A DNA stretch of 64,000 bases from Gallintestinimicrobium propionicum (GCF_025567525.1 NZ_JAOQJY010000003.1:1-64000); one strand, 5' to 3'; counted from the first letter of the stretch, positions 41,079 through 50,738 are shown. Notes: generated by a model not told the origin, from the letters alone. Program-made: numbers and translations.

Positions 41079-44014
41079 ACTTTTTCCTCCCTCTTTTTAC
41101 CGGTAAACATGGTTACAATCCCTGCAACCAGGCATCCGACAAATCCTGCCGCGCATACCGCATTAGCAATTAACAGTGCTTTCTGCCATCCCGGTACGAT
41201 CGTTACAACAACGCTTCCGTTTGTCAGCCCGTTTACCGCAATACTTCTGCTGTCTACATACAGATCATTTTTCGCCGCACGTCTGAGCGCTCCGATTAGC
41301 GCCGTGTCTCCTTCATTGATCAGCTTTCCGATGGAAGAACCATACATTCCTGCATCCATGCAATAGTAATCCTGACCGGTTACAAGGAACTCTGCGAAAT
41401 GATTCTTATATGCCAGAGAAGAATAACCATCCGATGTAACATGTCCTTTAAAGTTCCATTCTCCTCTCAGCACATCATTCAACAACGCTGAATCTGCATT
41501 ATTGGGAACGCATCCGATTCGATTAAAGGCTGTCATAACAGACATTGCGCCGCCTTCTCGGAATGCACCTTCAAACGATCTCAAGTAAATCTCACGCAGT
41601 GCCTGCTCATTGGTAAAAGTGGAAATACCATTTCTTCCGATTTCCTGATCATTCAACGCAAAGTGCTTGATGCAGTAGATAACGCCTACGTTCTGCATTG
41701 CCTCCGCTTCATAAGCGCCGACAAGGTATCCGTAGTTTCCGTCCTCTGCATAATACTGGTTATTTCTTCCGCCAAATGCAGTTCTGTGAATGTTTCCGCC
41801 GCCGTACCAGATTTCGTTCGCATCGCAGAAAACAGCTTCAATGCCCAACAGATGACCTCTCTGTGTAAATCTCTCTGTATTCCATGTTCTGGATGTCGTA
41901 ACCTCAGAAACCCAGATCAGCGCATCGGTTCCGGTGCAGGTCAGAGAACCAATACCGATATTGTCATCCGTCCGTTTCATTCCGGGCATTCCAACGCTGT
42001 TGATTGCTTCGTAACCATCATTATCGGAAAGCAGGGTCAGCATCTCTTCAATCGTCAGCTGGTCCAGAAAAGCGTTCCAGGTTTCTTCATCGTCATAGTC
42101 CGTATAGTACAGATCTGCAAAGGCGATGCCATTGTCTGCGCCGGTCGTATAGGTTTCCCCGGTATCATAATCTGCAGAATTATACCAGTTCGCCACCATA
42201 TCCTTTAACATTTCTTCCGACATTTCCACAGAGATCATCGCCGGATAAGTGCCGTCCCAGTCATTTCTGGAAAGATATGTAAAGTCAATTCCATAGTAGT
42301 TCAGATCTGCAAAGTCAAACTGATTCGTCACTTCTGTTCCATTTTCTTCGGAATATCGGTAGCTGTCCGTATCGAGCTGTTCCTGGTTCCAGGTATAGGT
42401 CAGATCTGCATTACCGTCAGCATCCATTCCATCTGCCGCAGTATATCCTTTTGCTGCCAGAATATTGTTCAGTGCATCATGGGCGCTGTTGCCGACTGCC
42501 AGATAATAATCTCCTGCGCTCATAATATAGCCTTCTGCGCCGTAAGTGTCATAGCTGGCAAGGAAATATCTGTCCACAGACACGGTTACTTTTTCGCTTG
42601 CTCCAGGCTCCAACAGCTTTGTTTTCCCCATTCCGACAAACTGAACCGCCGCTTTTTCCACATGGTTTTCCTTTTCATAATCACCATATGGTGTCTGCGC
42701 ATAGAACTCCACAACATCTCTTCCCGCAACATCTCCGGTATTGGTCACGGTCACTTCTGCCTCATAGGAATCGGTTTCCGCATTATATTTTACCTGATCC
42801 AGCTTCTGCTCAAAGGTTGTATAGGAAAGTCCGTCACCGAAAGTAAAGCTCACCTCATCCGCATAGTTCCATGCATTGCCAGTACTGGAGCCTTTCGTAG
42901 AATCTGCATTTCCTGCTTTTAATACCGTATCCTCATAACGGGTTTCATAATATTTGTACCCGACATAAATACCTTCCGCATACACAATCCAGTTGTTTTC
43001 CGAACCGTCTGTGCCAAAATCGACGTCATTGTTTTCTACCCAGTCCAGATTTGCCCAGGTCTGTGTATTTTCTCCTGCAAAAACAGTTGCCGGTGCGGAC
43101 AGAGAATTGGAAGCATAGGTATCTACCAAACGTCCCGAAGGATTTGCTGCGCCTGTCAGCACATTTACAATACCGGTATAACCTACTGCGCCCGGTCTGC
43201 CGACTACCAGACACGCGTCTACGTCATACTCATCGAGCCAGCCAAGCTCCATCGCCTGCTCAGAATTGACCAATACGATTATGCTGCCAAATACACCCGC
43301 TTCCTTCTGCTGCTTTAAGTAAGACATCAGATCTTCTTCCTGACTGCTAAGCGCCAGATAATTTCTGCCTTCCTCTGTTTTCATTGCAGCGTCCGTGCTC
43401 TCTCCGCCGGCTCTGGATAAAACAACAATTGCCGCATCGTTACAGCTGTTCTGCCAGCTGCTTTCGTTCGCTTTTACGGATGCGATATCTCCCTCTACAA
43501 TGGTTGTCCCGCTCGTCGTTCCAAGCTCCGCATATACCTGCTCGCCCAGCACTGCGTTGACCTGATCGGTTCCCAGCGCTTCCTGAAGCGCAGACGTGAG
43601 CGTTGCAGGCACAATTGCATCAAACGGGCTTTTGGAAGAAGTCCCTACGGAATGGAATGCACCGTTACCGAACAAAGTTACTCCTGCATCTTTGGAAAGC
43701 GGCAACACGTTGTTGTGATTGGTCAGAAGCACCGTTCCTTCTTCCGCCTGCGTGATATTTTCCGAAGCCACATCCAGCTCCAGAAGCATCGCCATCTGGT
43801 TATTGCTGCTGTCTGTTCCATATTCATTATCATAGGCAGCTTCTACAACACCGTTCGCGTTATCCGGCTGAATAATTTTCGTTGTATTGATATTCAGATA
43901 GGAATTGATAATTCCGGAATAAGTAAATGTCAGTGTGGTCGCAGTTGTACAAAGCATCGTTCCCAGTGCTGTCACAGCCGCCAGTCCACGTAAAATTGCT
44001 GTATTGCGTTTCAT
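41075..44014 (-). CDS. Circularly permuted, membrane-anchored family 3 glycoside hydrolase
   Basis: A 979-residue GH3 enzyme with the domains in reversed order. The C-type alpha/beta sandwich comes first (~90-330, GTVLLTNHNNVLPLSKDAGV, VVGRPGAVGYTGIVNVLTG), then the Fn3-like domain (~400-530, FGDGLSYTTF, VTVTNTGDVAGRDVVEFYA). The TIM barrel is last (~650-930, IGIGSLTCTGTDALIW, IKHFALNDQEIGRNG, AFNRIGCVPNNAD). The likely nucleophile is the Asp of VTSDGY. A hydrophobic N-terminus and a C-terminal helix (ALLIANAVCAAGFVGCLVAG) followed by KKREEK suggest anchoring at both ends. Substrate unknown. Confidence 0.87.
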   Translation of the reverse strand: MKRNTAILRGLAAVTALGTMLCTTATTLTFTYSGIINSYLNINTTKIIQPDNANGVVEAAYDNEYGTDSSNNQMAMLLELDVASENITQAEEGTVLLTNHNNVLPLSKDAGVTLFGNGAFHSVGTSSKSPFDAIVPATLTSALQEALGTDQVNAVLGEQVYAELGTTSGTTIVEGDIASVKANESSWQNSCNDAAIVVLSRAGGESTDAAMKTEEGRNYLALSSQEEDLMSYLKQQKEAGVFGSIIVLVNSEQAMELGWLDEYDVDACLVVGRPGAVGYTGIVNVLTGAANPSGRLVDTYASNSLSAPATVFAGENTQTWANLDWVENNDVDFGTDGSENNWIVYAEGIYVGYKYYETRYEDTVLKAGNADSTKGSSTGNAWNYADEVSFTFGDGLSYTTFEQKLDQVKYNAETDSYEAEVTVTNTGDVAGRDVVEFYAQTPYGDYEKENHVEKAAVQFVGMGKTKLLEPGASEKVTVSVDRYFLASYDTYGAEGYIMSAGDYYLAVGNSAHDALNNILAAKGYTAADGMDADGNADLTYTWNQEQLDTDSYRYSEENGTEVTNQFDFADLNYYGIDFTYLSRNDWDGTYPAMISVEMSEEMLKDMVANWYNSADYDTGETYTTGADNGIAFADLYYTDYDDEETWNAFLDQLTIEEMLTLLSDNDGYEAINSVGMPGMKRTDDNIGIGSLTCTGTDALIWVSEVTTSRTWNTERFTQRGHLLGIEAVFCDANEIWYGGGNIHRTAFGGRNNQYYAEDGNYGYLVGAYEAEAMQNVGVIYCIKHFALNDQEIGRNGISTFTNEQALREIYLRSFEGAFREGGAMSVMTAFNRIGCVPNNADSALLNDVLRGEWNFKGHVTSDGYSSLAYKNHFAEFLVTGQDYYCMDAGMYGSSIGKLINEGDTALIGALRRAAKNDLYVDSRSIAVNGLTNGSVVVTIVPGWQKALLIANAVCAAGFVGCLVAGIVTMFTGKKREEKV

Positions 44015-44586
44015 AAGTTTCCTCCCTCTTCTTTTTCCGTATCGTTCTTTTTCTTCTGCATTCCTTTCTCCTTTGCTGTCCTCTCTTTCTTTTTCTCCGG
44101 CATTACCCAGAATTTCATCGCCGGATAGCTGATCACAACCTGCACAAGGATATTCAGTATATTAGCGAGCGTCGGAATAATCGTTTCCGAAATGCCAAGC
44201 CCCGCAAACCACCTCTGGCTGTAAGCCGGAAGCGCTGTCGAAACAATCACCAGAACGACTGCCAGAATTGCATATTTCCATACTGCTTTTCCAAATGCCG
44301 CATCCGAATGAAAAACCAGGTTTTTCTGTACAAAAAAATTTACCGTTTGCGCCGCTGCCGTTGCCACTAAAAAGCTTAAAAATCCACAAAGCATCCTGCT
44401 TTCCTTTGTTGTGTAGTCAAACACAAACACCTGAAATGGGATTTCCCGAAAGCGTCGAAACCCAACCTCTGTACAGACCCACATCACTGCAAAATTCGTA
44501 ATTGTCGCACAGTTTGACAGGATATTGAAGATGACAAATTCGTAGATATCCGGGTGTTTTTCTTTCCACTCTTTCAGCTCCTTCAT
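44011..44586 (-). CDS. GtrA-like membrane protein
   Basis: A 191-residue protein with four membrane segments and the GtrA signature layout (FVIFNILSNCATITNFAVMW, then QTVNFFVQKNLVFHSDAAFG, ALPAYSQRWFAGLGI, LVQVVISYPAMKFWVM) and a long basic C-terminus. GtrA proteins are usually linked to lipid-linked sugar transfer into the cell envelope. Here it is embedded between two GH3 genes and overlaps both by 4 nt, so it is made with them. Confidence 0.83.
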   Translation of the reverse strand: MKELKEWKEKHPDIYEFVIFNILSNCATITNFAVMWVCTEVGFRRFREIPFQVFVFDYTTKESRMLCGFLSFLVATAAAQTVNFFVQKNLVFHSDAAFGKAVWKYAILAVVLVIVSTALPAYSQRWFAGLGISETIIPTLANILNILVQVVISYPAMKFWVMPEKKKERTAKEKGMQKKKNDTEKEEGGNL

Positions 44587-47060
44587 AGTTCACCCTCTTC
44601 CCCGCCTGTTTTTTCCTGCTGTGCAAGAATCGCTGCATAAGCTTTATTGGCCTTCCAATTCTCAAAGAAACCGAAGATTACTGTTACAAGGCCCTTTCCT
44701 GTCTTTCCGTTTACCGCCAGAAGAAGTCCGTCCACCATTTTGGCGGACACCATTCCTCCTGTCATTTTGGCAATCGCACGGAACGGCATATTATATTGAA
44801 ATAGTGTATTTAAGTCTGGCGTCTGCCCGTTTTCTTCCGCCTTTTCTATTTTATTTTTCAGCATTTTTGCAATATACCTTGCGACTGGATTTTTCGCATA
44901 TCGCATATCCGACAGCGGATCATTTGCTTGCAGAACCTTATATCCATTCCAAACCGGATTTCCGGTATTTTCTCCCATCCCAGACATTTTGCATGCCTGC
45001 ATCCTTGTCTTCCAGATCTGTGTTTTACTCCCCGGGACTTCCAGAATGTGCTGCCCGTCTTTTTGTAATCCAGTTTGGAAAATCTCTCCTGCCAGATGGA
45101 TATCCTGACTGCTGCTGCCGACGAAAATCCGATACGTTCCCGCTTCCTCTACCCACATTCCGGCTTCTTCATCAAACACCCGAAACGTTTTGTCATCGAA
45201 TAAAATGCAGACTTCCTTTTCTTCTCCTGCTTCCAGATAAACTTTTGCAAATCCCTTGAGCTCTTTCTCCGGACGTTCGATTTTTCTGTCCGGAAGCGCC
45301 ACATACATCTGTACGATTTCGCTTCCGGCAATCTCTCCCACATTTTTTAACCGCAGGCGAATTCCGTTTTCTTCCACTTCCAGACCGCTGTACGTAAAGG
45401 TCGTATAGGAAAGTCCAAATCCAAAGGGAAAGGATACCGGAATCTGTTCTTTTTCAAAATAGCGATATCCCACATAGATTCCTTCCCCATATGGCAAAGT
45501 TCTTTCCTTCGCAGGATAAACAAAAGCGGACGGCGTATCGTCATAATGACAAATCCAGGATTCCGTCAGCTTTCCTCCTGGGTTAACTTTCCCGGTCAGT
45601 ACATTCAAAACAGCTCCAGCTCCAGCTTCGCCGGACAATCCAGTATGCAAAATTGCCCGACAGTCTATTTTCCATCCGATGTCGACAACGCTTCCCGTGC
45701 TGAGTACAGCGACGATTGCCGGATTTTTTTCTGTAAGCTTCTGTAAAAGAGAAATCTGGTTCTGCGGTATTTCAAAATTTTTCCGGTCAAGTCCTTCGGA
45801 TTCCTCCGTTTCTCCAAGTCCCAGAAAATACAGGATCACCTCCGCTTTGGATGCGAGTTCCAAAGCCTGCGCTTCCAGATTGTAATCCACTTTTCCATCC
45901 CGTCTGTAACCTCTTTCCATCCCGACTACCATAAGGTCTGTATCGGATATTTTTTCTACTACATTTTCTACACTGATCGCATTGACACTGGATGACCCGA
46001 CTCCCTGATATCTCGGCTCAAAAGCGAAATCCCCGATCACCGCAACCCTTGTTCCAGCAGTCAATGGAAGTATCTCTGCTTCATTTTTCAGCAAAACCAT
46101 GCTTTCTTCTGCCGCCTTTTGCGCGAGCCTGTGATGGCTTCGATGCAGTTCTTCTTTCTGCTTTTCCAGCTCTTTTTTCTTTTCTCGGGACTGTTTGGGT
46201 AAGCTCAGCGCCGCCTGCAGCAACTCATCAACGCGTTCATCCACCTCTTTTTCTGTAATCTTTCCATCCTTTATTGCTGCCAAAAGTTGTCTTGCGCAGT
46301 CAAATCCGCAGCCCGGCATCTGAAGATTGGAGCCGTTTCGGATTCCTTTTGTAAAATCATTGCCGCCGCCCCAGTCGGTGACGACAAATCCCTGAAATCC
46401 CCATTCCTGCCGCAGAATCTGTTTCATCAGAAACCTGTTTTCATTCGCATACTCCCCGTTCACTTCATTGTAAGAGGACATAACCGCTCCCGGCTTTCCT
46501 TCTTTTACGGCGATTTCAAAGCCCGTCAGATACATTTCCCGGAGCGTCCGCTCATCCAGCATAGCATTTACTGCCATCCGCCTTGTTTCCTGGCTGTTTA
46601 CTGCAAAATGCTTTGCGCAAGCGCTGACTCCTTCCCTCTGGATTCCTCTTATCATAGCTGCCGCCATTTTCCCGGACAAATACGGATCTTCTGAAAAATA
46701 TTCAAAATTTCTGCCGCAAAGCGGATTTCTCTTTAAATTCAGCCCCGGTGCCAGCAATACGGCGACATCTTCCAATGCCGCCTCCTGCCCCAGCGCGCTT
46801 CCAACCTTTTCTTCCAACGCTTCGTCCCAACTGTTTGCCAGCGTGGACGAGGATGGAAAACAGGTGGCTGGCGTCGATGGATTCAAACCGAGATGGTCTC
46901 CGTTTCCATATTGTCTGCGGACTCCACTCGGCCCATCTGCAAAGGTAATACTTTCAATTCCGAGATGTTTATAGTCTCTGGAACACCACTCATTCTTTCC
47001 TGTCAGAAATGCGGCTTTCTCTTCCAAAGTCATTTTCTCTATCAGCTCCTGATGCCGCAC
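44583..47060 (-). CDS. Family 3 glycoside hydrolase (beta-glucosidase type)
   Basis: An ~825-residue cytoplasmic GH3 in normal domain order. The N-terminal barrel has FADGPSGVR, GLNLKRNPLCGRNFEYFSED, SACAKHFAVNSQETRRM and the nucleophile Asp in GFVVTDWG. The C-domain has SMVLLKNEAEILPL and GLSGEAGAGAVLNVL. Then comes a fibronectin-III-like domain with FPFGFGLSYTTFTYSG. A ~155-residue C-terminal extension (RYIAKMLKNKIEKAEENG ...) follows. No signal peptide. The likely start is GTG at 47060, 9 nt after AGGAGGTG; the GTG at 47072 is inside the Shine-Dalgarno. First gene of the five-gene operon. Confidence 0.9.
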   Translation of the reverse strand: MRHQELIEKMTLEEKAAFLTGKNEWCSRDYKHLGIESITFADGPSGVRRQYGNGDHLGLNPSTPATCFPSSSTLANSWDEALEEKVGSALGQEAALEDVAVLLAPGLNLKRNPLCGRNFEYFSEDPYLSGKMAAAMIRGIQREGVSACAKHFAVNSQETRRMAVNAMLDERTLREMYLTGFEIAVKEGKPGAVMSSYNEVNGEYANENRFLMKQILRQEWGFQGFVVTDWGGGNDFTKGIRNGSNLQMPGCGFDCARQLLAAIKDGKITEKEVDERVDELLQAALSLPKQSREKKKELEKQKEELHRSHHRLAQKAAEESMVLLKNEAEILPLTAGTRVAVIGDFAFEPRYQGVGSSSVNAISVENVVEKISDTDLMVVGMERGYRRDGKVDYNLEAQALELASKAEVILYFLGLGETEESEGLDRKNFEIPQNQISLLQKLTEKNPAIVAVLSTGSVVDIGWKIDCRAILHTGLSGEAGAGAVLNVLTGKVNPGGKLTESWICHYDDTPSAFVYPAKERTLPYGEGIYVGYRYFEKEQIPVSFPFGFGLSYTTFTYSGLEVEENGIRLRLKNVGEIAGSEIVQMYVALPDRKIERPEKELKGFAKVYLEAGEEKEVCILFDDKTFRVFDEEAGMWVEEAGTYRIFVGSSSQDIHLAGEIFQTGLQKDGQHILEVPGSKTQIWKTRMQACKMSGMGENTGNPVWNGYKVLQANDPLSDMRYAKNPVARYIAKMLKNKIEKAEENGQTPDLNTLFQYNMPFRAIAKMTGGMVSAKMVDGLLLAVNGKTGKGLVTVIFGFFENWKANKAYAAILAQQEKTGGEEGEL

Positions 47061-47116
47061 TTTTTCACCCACCTCCTTTTTTTCTTTAGACGCCTTTTGT
47101 GATTCTCATTATAACC

Positions 47117-47143
47117 AAAAAACCAGAGGGAATATCCCTCTGG
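47117..47143 (-). terminator. Terminator of the LytTR/GHKL two-component genes
   Basis: CCAGAGGGA/TCCCTCTGG perfect 9-bp stem, followed on the minus strand by TTTTTT. A TATAAT (-10) for the GH3 operon overlaps just beyond it. Confidence 0.85.
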
Positions 47144-47163
47144 CACGAATGGTTCCAAATCTG

Positions 47164-48498
47164 TCACAAACTGCTTTCTATTTCTTCTTTCGGAATCAAA
47201 ATCCTTATGAAAAAGAAATGATCTTTTACACCGAACTGCATCGTTCCTCCATATTTTTTAGCCGCATAGCTAATGCTCTTAATCCCAAATCCATGATTTC
47301 CCGCATCCCGTTTTGTCGTCATCGGAAATCCATTTTTAATTTTTATCTCCGTATCGCAATAATTTCTGACCTCTGCATACACAAACTGCTTTCGCGAAGA
47401 AATTTCCATATGGATAATTTTTTTCTCCGGATCGGAGATCATGGAAACATACTCAATCGCATTGTCCAGCGCATTTCCAAAAATCGTACAGATGTCTGTC
47501 ACATGAATAAACTTCAACAATTCTCCGTCCGCGACGCAGGTAAATGCAATCCCGGCATTACGGATCAGCGGCATCTTTCCGTCCAGCACACCGTCCAGTA
47601 CCTGATTACCCGTCTGGCGTTCCGGCTGATAGGCTGCCAGCTCGTCTTCCATCTGATCAATCCATTTCGACCGCTTTTCCGGGTCCTGTTCTGCCCGCAA
47701 TCCCGCAATCTGATGTTTTAAATCGTGATATTTCATATTAATCAGGTCTGTCACTTCCTGATAATTCCGGTAGCTGTCATACTGGGCGGTCAGTATACTC
47801 TGAATCTTGGACAGCTCCTTTTCTGCGCCGACTTCATGCCGTAGGCTCTGATAGGCATACAGGATTGCAAGCCCTCCAAAATCCACCAGCGTCCGGATCG
47901 TAAAAATATCCGTTGCAATGGATCCGCTGAACGGCGTATTGCGATAGACGAAGCTTAAATTGCTCAGCATGAACGCACTCAATACAATCAACAGCGTACT
48001 GTACAGCTCCTTCACGCTGATTTCCAGCTCAATCTCATCCCGTTTCATCCGGGATTCTATGATCCAGAGTATCATTGTAACTGCTCCATACACAATCGCC
48101 AGCGTCAGAATGCTTAAAACTCCTTTTTCAGTCCTTCCCCTGTAAGCAAAATATTCCAGCTGCCATTCCAGGGAAGCCATAAATTCTGCCGTCAGAAACG
48201 CTTTCATGCAGCAGTACGCTACCATTTTCCAGGTAGCCTCTATGACCATCCATAAAAACAGAAACATCATTCCAATTGCAATGATCATACAGGGAATCCA
48301 AAACAGCGTCGAGACGTTTCCGGTAAGCATCAGCCATCCCGTCTGTAAAACCAGCATTCCCGCCGCAATTCCTGCAAAGCAGCTCTTTTTCATTTTTCTT
48401 CTGTAAAAATAACAAAACAACATACAGGATATCCATTCCGCAATCGCCGTATAATAGCGTGGAATATCCTCATAAGTGCCTGTCAGCAATTCTGCCAT
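47164..48498 (-). CDS. GHKL-domain sensor histidine kinase (AgrC-like)
   Basis: A 444-residue kinase. The N-terminal ~200 residues hold six or so membrane helices (CFAGIAAGMLVLQTGWLMLT, IPCMIIAIGMMFLFLWMVIE, GVLSILTLAIVYGAVTMILW). Then comes the dimerization helix with MKYHDLKHQIAGLR (phospho-His) and a HATPase_c_5/GHKL domain with FGNALDNAIEY and GFGIKSISYAAKKYGG. The start at 48498 is 2 nt after the stop of the response-regulator gene. This family usually senses peptides or small molecules. The signal here is unknown. The divergent-looking order (regulator first) is common in Lachnospiraceae. Confidence 0.9.
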   Translation of the reverse strand: MAELLTGTYEDIPRYYTAIAEWISCMLFCYFYRRKMKKSCFAGIAAGMLVLQTGWLMLTGNVSTLFWIPCMIIAIGMMFLFLWMVIEATWKMVAYCCMKAFLTAEFMASLEWQLEYFAYRGRTEKGVLSILTLAIVYGAVTMILWIIESRMKRDEIELEISVKELYSTLLIVLSAFMLSNLSFVYRNTPFSGSIATDIFTIRTLVDFGGLAILYAYQSLRHEVGAEKELSKIQSILTAQYDSYRNYQEVTDLINMKYHDLKHQIAGLRAEQDPEKRSKWIDQMEDELAAYQPERQTGNQVLDGVLDGKMPLIRNAGIAFTCVADGELLKFIHVTDICTIFGNALDNAIEYVSMISDPEKKIIHMEISSRKQFVYAEVRNYCDTEIKIKNGFPMTTKRDAGNHGFGIKSISYAAKKYGGTMQFGVKDHFFFIRILIPKEEIESSL

Positions 48499-48500
48499 CT

Positions 48501-49205
48501 TCAATGTTCCCCCATGTACTGTGCCAATGCTGTCATAAAATCGTTCTTCCTTGCTCGGCTGATCAACAACGCCTCTCCCTGAATCGTGCAGCATCCATCC
48601 TTTACACCTTCTACATATTCCAGGTTGACAAGATACCCCTTATTGTTGCGAAAGAATCCGAGCGGTTCAAATATTCCCGCCGCGTCCTGCATCTTTGCCC
48701 GCTCTTTCAGGGTTCCGTTCGACGTATGATAAATCAGGTTATGTCCTTCGCTTTCAATATAATAAACATCCCCTGCATCGATCCGCACAACGCCGTCCGG
48801 GGTATTAACCTTTACCGGTTTTCCTGTTTTCTGCGGAATTCTGCTAATCGCCCGTTCCAGCTTCCTTGCAAAGGAAAAATACGTTACCGGCTTCAGCACA
48901 TAATCCATCGCGTCCACCTCATATCCCCGGATCGCATAATTGGTCATATTGGTGATAAACATGATGACGACCTTCGTATCGAACTTGCGGATTTCTTCCG
49001 CCGCTGTCATCCCGTCCATAAACTGCATCTGAATATCCATCAGAATGATGTCGTACTCTCCGGTATATTTTTCTACGATTTCATCTCCATCCGTAAACCG
49101 TATTACCCGAAAGCGTTTGCCGGATTCCTGTTGATACTGTTCAATATATTCTGTCAGCTGCTTTGCATAAGCTTCCTCGTCTTCCACAATGGCAATGGTA
49201 ATCAT
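48501..49205 (-). CDS. LytTR-family response regulator
   Basis: A 234-residue regulator. The receiver domain has IAIVEDEEAYAKQ, phosphoacceptor Asp in YDIILMDIQMQFMDGM, FITNMTNYAIRGYEVDAMDY and the Lys in VLKPVTYFSF. The C-terminal LytTR DNA-binding domain follows (IDAGDVYYIESEGHNLIYHT, FFRNNKGYLVNLEYVEGVKD). Paired with the GHKL kinase; the adjacent GH3 operon is the nearest plausible target, but no LytTR site was identified. The promoter is at 49254-49282. Confidence 0.93.
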   Translation of the reverse strand: MITIAIVEDEEAYAKQLTEYIEQYQQESGKRFRVIRFTDGDEIVEKYTGEYDIILMDIQMQFMDGMTAAEEIRKFDTKVVIMFITNMTNYAIRGYEVDAMDYVLKPVTYFSFARKLERAISRIPQKTGKPVKVNTPDGVVRIDAGDVYYIESEGHNLIYHTSNGTLKERAKMQDAAGIFEPLGFFRNNKGYLVNLEYVEGVKDGCCTIQGEALLISRARKNDFMTALAQYMGEH

Positions 49206-49253
49206 TTATCAAAACCTCCACCTGATCTTTGGCATCACCTATTTGTTTCATTT

Positions 49254-49282
49254 ATTATAGCAATAAACAAAAATCCTGCAAA
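49254..49282 (-). promoter_or_regulatory. Promoter of the LytTR/GHKL genes
   Basis: Minus strand TTTGCA, 17-nt spacer, TGC-TATAAT (extended -10; TATAAT at 49259-49254). Confidence 0.6.
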
Positions 49283-49310
49283 GTGGAATTCTTCTGTGTC
49301 TCCGTGGGCG

Positions 49311-49373
49311 AAAAAATCCCACATCCACCACCGAAGCAACATAACGCTGCCGCGGCAGGAACATGGGATTTTA
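49311..49373 (-). terminator. 63-bp terminator cassette, copy 2 (after metK)
   Basis: 62 of 63 bases identical to 39316-39378. It is located 31 nt beyond the metK stop on the minus strand. Confidence 0.75.
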
Positions 49374-49404
49374 TAATGTACCTTATTTTACAAAAGGGTG
49401 GATC

Positions 49405-50592
49405 TTACAGATACTTCTTCAGATCTTCTGCCTTATCCAGCTTCTCCCAGGGCAGATCCAGATCGTTGCGGCCGAAGTGACCGTATGCAGCGGTCTGCTT
49501 GTAGATCGGACGACGCAGGTTCAGCATCTTGATGATGCCTGCCGGACGCAGGTCGAAGTTCTCACGGATGATCTCAACCAGCTTCTCATCGGAAACCTTG
49601 CCGGTGCCGAAGGTGTCTGCCATGATAGAGGTAGGCTGTGCTACGCCGATTGCGTAAGACAGCTGGATTTCGCACTTGTCAGCCAGTCCTGCTGCAACAA
49701 TGTTCTTTGCAACATAACGTGCTGCGTAAGCTGCGCTTCTGTCAACCTTGGTGCAGTCCTTACCGGAGAAAGCGCCGCCGCCGTGACGTGCATATCCGCC
49801 GTAGGTGTCTACGATGATCTTACGGCCGGTCAGACCAGCGTCACCGTGAGGTCCGCCGATTACGAAACGTCCGGTCGGATTGATGAAGAACTTGGTGTTC
49901 TCATCGATCAGCTCTGCAGGCAGAATCGGATCAAAGACATATTTTTTGATATCCTCGTGAATCTGTTCCTGTGTTACATCGGGATCATGCTGTGTGGATA
50001 ATACAACTGCTTCCAGACGAACCGGCTTGTCGTTTTCATCATATTCTACAGAAACCTGGCTCTTGCCGTCGGGTCTTAAATAGGTCAGTGTGCCGTCTTT
50101 TCTTACTTTGGTCAGCTGCTGTGCCAGCTTGTGAGCCAGAGAGATCGGGTAAGGCATATATTCCTCGGTCTCGTTGGTTGCATAGCCGAACATCATACCC
50201 TGGTCGCCAGCGCCGATTGCTTCCAGTTCTTCCTCAGACATCTGGTTTTCTTTTGCTTCCAGAGCCTTGTCAACGCCCATAGCGATATCAGAAGACTGCT
50301 CGTCGATCGAAACCATAACGGCACAGGTATTGCCGTCAAAGCCATACTCAGACTTGTCGTAGCCGATCTCCTTAACCGTCTCACGAACGATCTTCGGGAT
50401 ATCTACATATGCGTTAGTGGTGATTTCACCGGTTACCAGTACGAAACCGGTACAGCTTGCTGTCTCGCAGGCTACACGGCTCATCGGGTCTTTTTCCATC
50501 AGTGCGTCCAGAATTGCGTCGGAAATGGCATCGCACATTTTGTCGGGATGTCCTTCTGTTACAGACTCAGAAGTAAATAAACGTTTTTCCAT
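49405..50592 (-). CDS. metK: S-adenosylmethionine synthetase
   Basis: A 395-residue enzyme making SAM from methionine and ATP. Motifs: TSESVTEGHPDKMCDAISD, IGAGDQGMMFGYATNETEEY, GRFVIGGPHGDAGLTGRKI, GGGAFSGKDCTKVDRSAAYA. The start at 50592 follows AAGGAGGAACAG; the frame extends upstream only through non-coding leader. It is controlled by an SAM-I riboswitch (50739-50866) with an intrinsic terminator, so end-product repression is expected. Confidence 0.97.
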   Translation of the reverse strand: MEKRLFTSESVTEGHPDKMCDAISDAILDALMEKDPMSRVACETASCTGFVLVTGEITTNAYVDIPKIVRETVKEIGYDKSEYGFDGNTCAVMVSIDEQSSDIAMGVDKALEAKENQMSEEELEAIGAGDQGMMFGYATNETEEYMPYPISLAHKLAQQLTKVRKDGTLTYLRPDGKSQVSVEYDENDKPVRLEAVVLSTQHDPDVTQEQIHEDIKKYVFDPILPAELIDENTKFFINPTGRFVIGGPHGDAGLTGRKIIVDTYGGYARHGGGAFSGKDCTKVDRSAAYAARYVAKNIVAAGLADKCEIQLSYAIGVAQPTSIMADTFGTGKVSDEKLVEIIRENFDLRPAGIIKMLNLRRPIYKQTAAYGHFGRNDLDLPWEKLDKAEDLKKYL

Positions 50593-50691
50593 CTGTTCCT
50601 CCTTAGATGTTTGCTGTGAAAAATAGGATCCTGCTCTACAGGATTCTTTACCTGCAGAGCATTTTTGTATTGGAAACAAAGCTTCCTGTAC

Positions 50692-50719
50692 AAAAAAGAT
50701 CCGCTAAAAAGCGGATCCG
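50692..50719 (-). terminator. Expression-platform terminator of the metK SAM riboswitch
   Basis: Minus strand GGATCCGC-TTTTTA-GCGGATC followed by TTTTTT, directly after the aptamer. A second hairpin (GCTCTGCAGG/CCTGTAGAGC) lies between it and metK. Confidence 0.85.
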
Positions 50720-50738
50720 ATAGTTTGATAATCAAATC

